Below are positions 54,400 through 60,526 of a DNA stretch of 64,000 nt, one piece after another (position 1 is the first letter of the stretch; each line of letters begins with the position of its first letter). The DNA is from VRUE01 sp963716735 (GTDB taxonomy: Bacteria > Actinomycetota > Thermoleophilia > Solirubrobacterales > 70-9): positions 930,001 through 994,000 of the forward strand of contig OY970321.1 in assembly GCA_963716735.1 (NCBI GenBank). The letters are read 5' to 3'. Below the pieces are notes generated by a model. It searched no databases. It saw only the letters and a list, made by a program, of their open reading frames with translations, and was not told where the DNA came from. The translations under genes were made by a program, and so were the position numbers.

Positions 54400-54412
54400 C
54401 GATCTCTCCCCG
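54400..54412 (-). promoter_or_regulatory. Ribosome-binding site of the PKS gene
   Basis: On the minus strand GGGGAGAGATCG directly precedes the ATG at 54399, giving a good Shine-Dalgarno (GGGGAG) at normal spacing. With the in-frame TGA at 54415-54417 it fixes the PKS start. Confidence 0.8.
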
Positions 54413-54504
54413 AATCACCTGGAACTATGCGACGAGAGCGGAGATAAACACGCCGGTGTGTAAAAGGCAAAAAAACGCACCAAGAAACAGGGACTGCTTG
54501 GCAG

Positions 54505-54550
54505 CGCTTCCGACATTGACCACACTGGGGTGGGGTCAATGTCGGAAGCG
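54505..54550 (-). terminator. Perfect 17-base inverted repeat (hairpin) between PPTase and PKS
   Basis: Arms 54505-54521 and 54534-54550 (CGCTTCCGACATTGACC and its complement) are perfect, with a 12-base loop. The pairing can extend by four more bases past a small bulge. On the minus strand it is followed by a smaller hairpin (CCAAG...CTTGG) and a T7 run near 54470-54476. This is compatible with termination after the upstream genes or attenuation ahead of the PKS. An operator is the alternative. Confidence 0.5.
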
Positions 54551-54601
54551 TGTGCCACCGAGGGCTCGGACCTCCGCAGGCGATCGAAGCTCGGGTGACT
54601 T

Positions 54602-54749
54602 GACGGGATGGCGGGTACGCCTCTGCGGGAATGTCGCGAAGCGGCGGAAATGCAATCCGGCCTCTGCGCGGCGAAGCCGCGCACCAGATTCACCCCAGCG
54701 CGCAGCGCTGGGGTATCAATTCACGCAGAGGCGTACCCGCCATCCCGTC
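54602..54749. repeat. 148-base element with perfect 26-base terminal inverted repeats
   Basis: Arms 54602-54627 and 54724-54749 are perfect inverted copies. The interior holds two further hairpins: a GC-rich one with arms GCGCGGC and GCCGCGC at about 54667-54683, and one with arms ACCCCAGCGC and GCGCTGGGGT at about 54692-54714. The right arm encodes the last residues of the phosphopantetheinyl transferase. The layout resembles a small non-autonomous (MITE- or REP-like) element or a strong terminator. I could not find a clear target-site duplication. Confidence 0.6.
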
Positions 54750-55410
54750 TACCCCCGCCCGCCGGCAGCGCGATTGCCGCCATCACGAAGCCGTCCACAG
54801 CCAGCCACTCGCCGTGGAAGCCGCGCAGCTCGTGGCCCTGGACGACGGGACCGGGAACGAGTAGACGCGCGGAGAAGCCGCCCCGCGGGCGGTCGATCGT
54901 GACCACGGCATCTTCGAAGCCGAGCCAGCGTTCGGCCAGCGGGAACCAGGCCTTGTAGACCGACTCCTTGATGCTGAAGAGCAGCCGGTCCCAGTGTGTC
55001 CCGGGCGCCTCGCGAGCCAGGTGGCGCAGCGACTCGCGCTCCTCTGGCAGGGCGATGTCGCCGAGCAGGCGATCCGGCAGGGGCTGGTCGGGCTCGGCAT
55101 CGACGCCGACCGTCAGCAGGTCGCTCGCGCGGGCGAGCACGCAGGCCCGGTACCCCTCGCAATGGGTGATGCTGCCGACGATCCCGGCCGGCCAGAGGGG
55201 CTCTCCTTTCGGCCCCGACGGGATCGCCCCAGGGGGCTCGCCGAGCTGCGCCAGCGCCTCGCGGGCACAGGCGCGCGCCGTGACGAACTCGCGCCGCCGC
55301 TTCTCGACCGCCCGGCTGACGACCGCCTCCTCCTCCGGGTAGAGGTGGACGTCGAGGTCCTCGCGGGTCGTGCTCACCGCAACGCCGGCGGGCAGGATCC
55401 GCTCAAGCAC
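54721..55410 (-). CDS. Sfp-type 4'-phosphopantetheinyl transferase
   Basis: Transfers the phosphopantetheine arm of CoA to the serine of carrier proteins, here most likely the ten or more ACPs of the adjacent PKS. Family motifs are visible: the Mg-binding VGVDAE and the FSIKESVYKAW stretch, about 45 residues apart, plus an N-terminal KRRREFVTAR and a SITHCEG segment. With the GTG start at 55410 the protein is 229 residues, normal for the family. This start is preceded by GGAGAG and overlaps the stop of the phosphoesterase gene (GTGCTTGA), so translational coupling is likely. A longer upstream reading frame (to 55506) would overlap that gene and adds an arginine-rich tail, so I rejected it. 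The C-terminal GGYASA is encoded by one arm of a 26-base inverted repeat, so the original end may have been altered. Confidence 0.9.
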   Translation of the reverse strand: MLERILPAGVAVSTTREDLDVHLYPEEEAVVSRAVEKRRREFVTARACAREALAQLGEPPGAIPSGPKGEPLWPAGIVGSITHCEGYRACVLARASDLLTVGVDAEPDQPLPDRLLGDIALPEERESLRHLAREAPGTHWDRLLFSIKESVYKAWFPLAERWLGFEDAVVTIDRPRGGFSARLLVPGPVVQGHELRGFHGEWLAVDGFVMAAIALPAGGGRRDGGYASA

Positions 55411-56230
55411 CCGAGCTCTCCGGCAGGATCCGGCGCGGCGTGAACTTGCGGGTGCGGTGGCGGCGCTCGCGCGGGTAGCCCAGCGAAACCTCCTCGAAGC
55501 GCACACCGTCGTGCCATGTCGTACGCGGGATGTGCAGGTGCCCGTAGACCACGGCGGCCGCGCGGAAACGCTGATGCCAGTCGGCCGTGCGCACCGTCCC
55601 GCACCACTGGGCGAACTCCGGGTGGCGGAGCACGCGAGTCGGCTCGTCGAGCAGGGGGAAGTGGTTGATCAGGACCATCGGCAGGCTCGGGTCGCTCGTC
55701 GCCAGCCGCCGCTCGGCCTCCTTCACCCGGGCTTCGCACCAGGCCTGCCTGCTCGGGTAGGGATCGGGGTGGAGGAGGAACTCGTCGACGCAGACCACCC
55801 CCGCGTCGTAGGCGCGCTGCAGCGCCTCCTCCCTCGTCGCACCCACGTTGCGCCCGAAGCTGTAGTCGTAGAGGAGGAAGAGCGGCGCGATCTGAGCGGG
55901 GCCACCCTCGCCATCCCAGATCGGGAACGGATCCTCGGGGGTGGTGACTCCGATCCGCTGACAACGCTCGACCAGGTGCAGGTAGCGCTGCTCGCCACGC
56001 AGCTGCGTGGGCTCGTCGCGGCCCGTCAACAGCTCGTGGTTGCCGGGCGTCCAGATCACCCGCTCGAAGCGTTCGCGCAGGATCCGCAGCGCCCACTCGA
56101 CGTCGTCTGGAGAATCGGCGACGTCGCCGCAGACGATCAGCCAGTCACCCTCCGAGTGCGGCCGCAATTCGTCGACGACGGTGCGGTTCTCGGGGTGGTC
56201 AACGTGGAGGTCGCTGACCGCAAATAGCAT
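55403..56230 (-). CDS. Calcineurin-like metallophosphoesterase
   Basis: Two-metal phosphoesterase fold. The metal ligand motifs occur in the expected order: SDLHVDH near the N-terminus, CGDVADS, TPGNHE, INHFP and YGHLHI. The substrate is unknown. Its place between the carboxylase and the phosphopantetheinyl transferase suggests a cluster role, for example on CoA- or pantetheine-type phosphates, but that is inference. I chose the ATG at 56230 (275 residues) because the fold begins right after it. An in-frame TTG at 56281 would add 17 residues and overlap the carboxylase gene; neither start has a strong Shine-Dalgarno. The stop overlaps the next gene's start by 8 bases. Confidence 0.85.
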   Translation of the reverse strand: MLFAVSDLHVDHPENRTVVDELRPHSEGDWLIVCGDVADSPDDVEWALRILRERFERVIWTPGNHELLTGRDEPTQLRGEQRYLHLVERCQRIGVTTPEDPFPIWDGEGGPAQIAPLFLLYDYSFGRNVGATREEALQRAYDAGVVCVDEFLLHPDPYPSRQAWCEARVKEAERRLATSDPSLPMVLINHFPLLDEPTRVLRHPEFAQWCGTVRTADWHQRFRAAAVVYGHLHIPRTTWHDGVRFEEVSLGYPRERRHRTRKFTPRRILPESSGA

Positions 56231-56264
56231 CCGGCGGGTCAAGGGCGAGGTGATCCAAGCACTA

Positions 56265-57716
56265 TCACCGGTCGCGACCAACCATCGCCGCGAACGCCCC
56301 GGCGACCCGGCTGCGCGTTTCCCCTGGCTCGATCACCTCGTCGACGAAGCCTCCCGCCGCCGCCACGTCGGCACCGAGGTGCTCCTCGGCGTAGGCCTCC
56401 GACAGCGCCTCCTGACGGGCGGCGGGGTCGTCAGCGGCGGCGAGCTCGCGCCGGTGGATGATCCCGGTTGCCGGATGCGCTCCCATCACGCCGATCTCGG
56501 CCCGCGGCCAGGCGAAGACGAGGTCGGCCCCCAGGCCGCGTGAGTTCATCGCGATGAAGGCGCCGCCGTAGGCCTTGCGCAGGACGACCGTCACCCGTGG
56601 CACGGTCGCCGCGGCGAAGGCACGGACGAGGGTGGCGCCGAAGCGGATCACGCCAGCCCGCTCCTGCTGCACGCCCGGCATGAAGCCGGGCGTGTCGACG
56701 AGCACCAGCAGCGGCAGCCCGAACGAGTCGCAGATGGAGACGAAACGCGCCGCCTTCTGCGAGGACTCGGTGTCGAGCACACCGCCGAGGTAGCGCGGCT
56801 GGTTGGCGATCAGGCCCACCGGCCGTCCCTCGATCCGGGCGAAGGCGGTGACCACGCTGCGCGCCCAGCGCGGTGCGACCTCGAGCAGCGAGCCGGCGTC
56901 GAAGATGCCCTCGGCGACCGTGCGGATGTCGTAGACGCGGCGCGGCGAGTGCGGCACGGCCTCACCGGGATCGCTCGAGCGCGGCGCGATGGCCGCAGCC
57001 TGCGGCAGCTCCCCGCCGCCGTGCTGCGGCAGGTAGCTCAACAGGCCCCGTGCCAGGTTCAAGGCGGAGCGCTCACCCGGGGCGACGAAGTCGCAGACGC
57101 CGTTGCGCTCGTGCACCGAGCGACCTCCCAGCTCCTGCATGCCGACGTCCTCGCCGGCGACGTCGCGAACCACCGCCGGCCCGGTGAGGAACATCGCCGC
57201 GTCCTCGGTCATCACGGTGAAATCGGTCAGGGCGGGCGAGTAGCAGCCGCCTCCCGCGGCAAGGCCGGCGATCACAGAGATCTGCGGGACCCGGCCCGAC
57301 AGCAGCACGTTCTGGCGAAAGATCCGCCCGTAGCCATAGAGCGCCGCGGTTCCCTCCTGCATGCGCGCCCCGCCCGACTCGATCACGCTCACCACCGGCA
57401 GCCGCGAGCGGCCGGCGAGCTGCAGCAGGCGGTCGATCGTCTCCGCCTGCGCCGCGCCGAGCGAGCCGCCGAGAAAGGTCGCGTCTTGCGCGTAGCAGGC
57501 GATCGGACGGCCGCCAACCTGGCCGACCCCGGCGACCACGCCGTCCCCCGGTCGTGCGCGCCCGCCGATCCGCGCCGAGAGAACGCTCGATCGGATCACG
57601 TCCAGCGAACCCGGATCGCAGAGCAGCTCGAGGCGCTCGCGCGGTCCCCCGGCATCCTCGGCCGCGCCTTGCTCCGCCGTTCCCGCGATCCCCATTGCGA
57701 TGCTCACATCCCCCAC
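56265..57716 (-). CDS. Acyl-CoA carboxylase, carboxyltransferase beta subunit
   Basis: Carboxyltransferase half of an acetyl-/propionyl-CoA carboxylase, moving CO2 from biotin to acyl-CoA to give malonyl-, methylmalonyl- or larger extender units for the PKS. Two crotonase-like halves are visible: the N-terminal half with VIESGGARMQEG and GLAAGGGCYSPALTDF, and the C-terminal half with DTPGFMPGVQQERAG and KAYGGAFIAMNSRGLGAD. The 483 residues are slightly short of the usual 500-530. In the specificity loop the residue after GGAF is Ile. In Streptomyces coelicolor enzymes Ile at this place (AccB) goes with acetyl-CoA use and Asp (PccB) with propionyl-CoA. The start is GTG at 57716; GTG 57707 and ATG 57695 are alternatives. 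No alpha (biotin) subunit gene lies in the window. Confidence 0.9.
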   Translation of the reverse strand: MGDVSIAMGIAGTAEQGAAEDAGGPRERLELLCDPGSLDVIRSSVLSARIGGRARPGDGVVAGVGQVGGRPIACYAQDATFLGGSLGAAQAETIDRLLQLAGRSRLPVVSVIESGGARMQEGTAALYGYGRIFRQNVLLSGRVPQISVIAGLAAGGGCYSPALTDFTVMTEDAAMFLTGPAVVRDVAGEDVGMQELGGRSVHERNGVCDFVAPGERSALNLARGLLSYLPQHGGGELPQAAAIAPRSSDPGEAVPHSPRRVYDIRTVAEGIFDAGSLLEVAPRWARSVVTAFARIEGRPVGLIANQPRYLGGVLDTESSQKAARFVSICDSFGLPLLVLVDTPGFMPGVQQERAGVIRFGATLVRAFAAATVPRVTVVLRKAYGGAFIAMNSRGLGADLVFAWPRAEIGVMGAHPATGIIHRRELAAADDPAARQEALSEAYAEEHLGADVAAAGGFVDEVIEPGETRSRVAGAFAAMVGRDR

Positions 57717-57761
57717 CCCTGCCCCTGCCTGACCAGCGTTATCTCGGACGAAAAGCGAATC

Positions 57762-58358
57762 TCAAGACGAACTCAGCGAGTGACCGCAGTGCGGACACAC
57801 CTCAACCTCGCCACGGTCCTTCCCTGCCGTGGCGTCGGTGGCCTGAGGCGACTCGGTCTCGCCGTTGCGCAGAGTGCGCAGCTCGAGCCTCAGGTCGGCG
57901 ACCGAGAGCCGCTCCTCGCTCGCCCGCCCCAGCCACTGTCGCTGCGCGTCGGCATCGAGCGGCGCCAACAGCACGTGATGGCTCCAGGTCAATTTGTCAT
58001 TACGTAGTGACGAATCGAACCGCGACGCAACCCACGCCATGTTTCTGAGGCTGGCGACGTCGTACCCGGTGACCCGGGCGGCCTCGGCGTATTTCTCCCC
58101 CCACCTGGCAGTTCCATAGCGCACCCAGTCGCCGATCCACCACTGGCTGCAGCGCCCGATCGCCCCAAGGCGGCGACCCGTCGCCAGCCAATCGGAGTGA
58201 TCCAGGTCGCGCTGCGGGACCCAGGCGATTTTCGAGAGGGAGCTGGGCGAGCGCCTCACGGCCGGGCCGCCCGCCGGCGAGCGCCTCGACAGATCTCGCG
58301 AGGAGGAGCGGGAAGAGTGGGGTTTGACAGCGTTGGGCGACCCAGGCATCACAGGCAT
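57762..58358 (-). CDS. LmbU-like cluster regulator with C-terminal zinc-ribbon-like tail
   Basis: Residues about 55-165 follow the pattern I recall for LmbU-family regulators of actinobacterial antibiotic clusters (LmbU of lincomycin): GRRLGAIGRCSQWWIGDW, YG...KYAEAARVTGYD, LRNMAWVASRF, LTWSHHVLLAPLD and WLGRASEE. The family regulates biosynthetic genes transcriptionally, so control of the PKS operon is likely. The first 50 residues are low-complexity Ser/Arg/Pro-rich. The last residues (VCPHCGHSL) hold a CxxC pair that could be half of a zinc ribbon. The start is uncertain: ATG 58358, ATG 58349 and GTG 58361 are all in frame and none has a good Shine-Dalgarno. It lies 45 bases from the carboxylase start, so the two are probably co-transcribed. 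Confidence 0.7.
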   Translation of the reverse strand: MPVMPGSPNAVKPHSSRSSSRDLSRRSPAGGPAVRRSPSSLSKIAWVPQRDLDHSDWLATGRRLGAIGRCSQWWIGDWVRYGTARWGEKYAEAARVTGYDVASLRNMAWVASRFDSSLRNDKLTWSHHVLLAPLDADAQRQWLGRASEERLSVADLRLELRTLRNGETESPQATDATAGKDRGEVEVCPHCGHSLSSS

Positions 58359-58361
58359 CAC

Positions 58362-58541
58362 TAGACCGTTGGACGGGAAAGGTTTGCGTTGCTACGTCTT
58401 ACCCCTGACGGCGCCTGTATGTCCCAGCACCGTAGGGGCACCCATATGTATCACCGGGGATTACACCGTCGTTACCCCAATGTGGCGCGTGCACCCGGCT
58501 CGCGTTGGCCATGATGTCGTGTCGAGATTCCCGAGCCGTGC
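58362..58541. promoter_or_regulatory. Spacer between the two regulator genes
   Basis: 180 bases without a gene. It contains the most AT-rich words of the neighbourhood (CATATG near 58450) and would hold any promoter for the LmbU-like gene. I could not assign clear -35/-10 boxes. Confidence 0.3.
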
Positions 58542-59801
58542 TCAGGCCATGCCCCGGGGCATCAACGTGGACGTCGATGCGGCCGGGTCGGACTCCGCTT
58601 CGAGCTCCTCGAGGCTGAGCGCAACGACAAGCTCGGCGTGGCAATCGGGAAGCAGCCGGCCGAGTGCCTCCTCGACCTTGCGCAGGCGACGCTGGACGGT
58701 GTGGCGATCGACCGCCAGCGCGGCCGCGGCCGTCGCCGCGTTGAGCCCGGCGGAGAAATACGCACGCAGGGTTTCGCGCAGGACCGCCCCGGAATCGCCG
58801 TGGCCCTCGAGCGGTGCCAGGTAGGTCTCGAAGAGCGACTTGGCCAGCGCCTCGTCGCGCAGCACCGCGGCAAGCAGGGTCACGTCGCGGGCCCGGGTGA
58901 GTCGCTGCGGCTTGCGCAGCATCACCTCCTGCGCCGCCTGGGCCTCCCGGTGAGTCAGGCGCCAACCGTCGAGCCCGCTGCGGGGCTCGCCGACGGCAAG
59001 CACGGTGTCGCCGGCAACGCCGGCGGAGAGATGGCGCTCCACGTCAGGCGCGGCAAGCGGTTGGCGGGCGCCAAGCCACCCCCAGACGATCCCGTCGCCC
59101 CGCGGCACGACGAGGACCTGGCTGTCGAGTCCCGCCGCCAGCGCCCGCACGCACGCCTCCGCCTGACTGCCCTTGACGATCATTCCCAGATGCCAGGCAT
59201 CGAAGGCGTACTCCAGACCACCGACGTCAGTAGGGCTCTCGCCGGCGACCAGGCGCTGGACCCGTTCGGCGAGGCGCTGCGTGGGCGAGCGTTTCATCCG
59301 CGCGACTTCATCCATGTACTCGGTCGCCACCGCCGCCATCAGGCGGTCGACCTGAGGTCCGTGCACTCGCAGCACTTTGCGCAGCGCCTGGCTCGGAAAG
59401 CGGTCCGCTTCGTCCATGATGAAGTCGCCCAGCAGCCTGTCGCCCGCCGCGTAGCGGCGCAGGACCGTGTCCAACCTGACCCCGGCGCGGGCCGAGCGCC
59501 GCGCCTGCTCAGCCGCGGTGGACGGAATCGGGCCTGTCCAGTCTTCGCCTTTCTCGATGTGGGCGAGAGCAAAGTCGAGCGATTCGCCGACCGTCGCCCG
59601 CAGCCCGGCGACATACTCGGGGTCTTCGACTCCCACAGACTCCGAGAGCGTGCGAGCGCGGGCGAAGATCGCATCTTCGATCTCGGTCAGCCGCTCACGC
59701 AGACGGGCGACGAGCTCGATGCGGATCGTCTTCAGCGACTTGGTCTGACCGTCGCGCAATCGGCTCACCGAGCACCGCACCGCATCGTTGGCGGCCGCCA
59801 C
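58542..59801 (-). CDS. PucR-family helix-turn-helix transcriptional regulator
   Basis: 419-residue regulator. The C-terminal domain (about 325-395) has LRETLRAYFSAGLN followed by the HTH segment AAALAVDRHTVQRRLRKVEE, the arrangement of PucR/CdaR C-terminal HTH proteins. The N-terminal 150 residues (RRSARAGVRLDTVLRRYAAGDRLL and neighbours) are the helical region seen in many actinobacterial members. The middle looks like a degenerate sensory domain. The GTG start at 59801 has GGGGAG about 14 bases upstream, rather far; later in-frame GTG codons are possible. It is preceded by a good promoter (59849-59877). It may control the PKS operon or the divergent surface-protein genes; the ligand is unknown. 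Confidence 0.85.
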   Translation of the reverse strand: MAAANDAVRCSVSRLRDGQTKSLKTIRIELVARLRERLTEIEDAIFARARTLSESVGVEDPEYVAGLRATVGESLDFALAHIEKGEDWTGPIPSTAAEQARRSARAGVRLDTVLRRYAAGDRLLGDFIMDEADRFPSQALRKVLRVHGPQVDRLMAAVATEYMDEVARMKRSPTQRLAERVQRLVAGESPTDVGGLEYAFDAWHLGMIVKGSQAEACVRALAAGLDSQVLVVPRGDGIVWGWLGARQPLAAPDVERHLSAGVAGDTVLAVGEPRSGLDGWRLTHREAQAAQEVMLRKPQRLTRARDVTLLAAVLRDEALAKSLFETYLAPLEGHGDSGAVLRETLRAYFSAGLNAATAAAALAVDRHTVQRRLRKVEEALGRLLPDCHAELVVALSLEELEAESDPAASTSTLMPRGMA

Positions 59802-59848
59802 TCGCGAAACGGAGACTCCCCTGTCGTCATCCTTAATCCCCTATACAC

Positions 59849-59877
59849 ACGCTAGTACCAAGATCGGGACCCGTCAA
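59849..59877 (-). promoter_or_regulatory. Sigma-70-type promoter of the PucR-like gene
   Basis: On the minus strand TTGACG (59872-59877) and TAGCGT (59849-59854) are separated by exactly 17 bases and fit actinobacterial housekeeping promoters. Transcription would start near 59842, about 40 bases before the GTG start. Confidence 0.55.
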
Positions 59878-59908
59878 CCATAGACACCCAGGTCTTTCGT
59901 GGAGACGT

Positions 59909-59925
59909 TTGTACGGCTTGTACAA
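59909..59925. promoter_or_regulatory. TTGTAC palindrome, possible operator
   Basis: TTGTACGGCTTGTACAA: an inverted repeat TTGTAC/GTACAA with a 5-base spacer, containing a perfect 8-base palindrome (TTGTACAA, 59918-59925). It lies between divergent genes, where a regulator such as the PucR-like protein could bind. Confidence 0.4.
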
Positions 59926-59959
59926 GACGGGAGAAACTGATTGCCGTTTCGCGATTCAA

Positions 59960-60017
59960 GGTTCCCGAGGGCAGAGCCGATGCCCGGAACCGCGGAGCAC
60001 TCGCTCCGGAAACCGCG
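59960..60017 (+). ncRNA. Possible structured 5' leader RNA
   Basis: Two consecutive nested hairpins just upstream of the surface-protein gene. The first: GGTTCC (59960-59965), bulge CGA, GGGCA, 7-base loop, TGCCC, GGAACC (59986-59991). The second: CGCGG...CCGCG enclosing GGAGC...GCTCC (about 59991-60017). The Shine-Dalgarno GAGAGGAGAGG follows directly. This could be a cis-regulatory leader; I could not match it to a riboswitch class I know. Confidence 0.35.
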
Positions 60018-60029
60018 AGAGGAGAGGCA

Positions 60030-60500
60030 ATGACCTGGACCACCAAGAGGCGCGCGCTGATAGCGCTCGGCTGCACCTGCGCACTGGCGGTCGCCGGCGT
60101 CGCGCTGGCTTACTTCACCAGCAGCGGCTCGGGCACCGGGAACGCGACGGTCGGCTCGAGCTCGACCGTGACACTGCACGCGACCGTGTCCTCGAATCTG
60201 TATCCGGGCACCTCCTCGCCGGTCAGCTTCACCGTCGACAACCCCTCCTCGGGCTCGCAGCGCGTGGGCACGATCACGCTGAGCAACATCAGCGTCGATG
60301 CTGGCCACTCGACCTGCAGCACGACGATCAGCGGCGGCAATCCCGACTTCTCGATGCCTGCGGTCGCGGTCAACAAAGTCTTCGGGCCCGGCAACGGGCA
60401 AGCCGTGACCCCCGCCGGGAGCCTGACGATGAACGAAACCGGCGTCAGCCAGGACGCCTGCCAGGGCGCGACGATCACGCTGCACCTGACCAACAACTAA
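60030..60500 (+). CDS. Small secreted protein with AYF-type signal region
   Basis: 156 residues. A hydrophobic segment at about 8-28 ends in VALAYFTSSGSG, resembling the signal region of SipW-dependent secreted proteins (TasA/camelysin style). The mature part is a Ser/Thr/Gly-rich beta-type domain with NLYPGTSSPVSFTVDNP and two Cys-containing segments (STCSTT, SQDACQG). The same pattern recurs in the C-terminal half of the next gene. The start is certain: GAGAGGAGAGGCA precedes the ATG. It is probably a surface or fibre component; the function is unknown. It heads a three-gene plus-strand unit, 26 bases before the second gene. Confidence 0.8.
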   Translation: MTWTTKRRALIALGCTCALAVAGVALAYFTSSGSGTGNATVGSSSTVTLHATVSSNLYPGTSSPVSFTVDNPSSGSQRVGTITLSNISVDAGHSTCSTTISGGNPDFSMPAVAVNKVFGPGNGQAVTPAGSLTMNETGVSQDACQGATITLHLTNN

Positions 60501-60526
60501 GCAGCCGGGCGGGGCGGGAGCGCGGC

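Larger units (their letters stand above)
54400..54720. promoter_or_regulatory. Leader/intergenic region upstream of the giant PKS
   Basis: A 321-base gap between the phosphopantetheinyl transferase and PKS genes, both on the minus strand. Bases 54440-54480 are unusually AT-rich for this window and include a near-palindrome at 54448-54461 (ACAC-G-CCGG-T-GTGT) and a run of A on the plus strand (T on the minus strand). On the minus strand a weak promoter-like pair TTGCCT-N18-TATCTC can be drawn here. Two inverted-repeat structures lie further upstream (listed separately). I see no convincing gene in it. Confidence 0.45.

Noticed and set aside
1..54399. Several separate PKS genes instead of one
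   Set aside because: I looked for stops, ribosome-binding sites and docking-domain-like coiled coils at each ACP-KS junction and found uninterrupted linkers in one phase.
54415..54693. 92-codon frame upstream of the PKS start
   Set aside because: It is mostly made of hairpin sequence, has no recognisable domain and no convincing ribosome-binding site.
58638..59855. 405-codon plus-strand frame opposite the PucR-like gene
   Set aside because: The minus-strand product has a clear PucR-type HTH and promoter; the plus-strand product shows no known motif.
59960..60017. Cyclic-di-GMP (GEMM) riboswitch
   Set aside because: The conserved GGGACGCAAAGCC-type core is absent, so I list it only as an unassigned structured leader.
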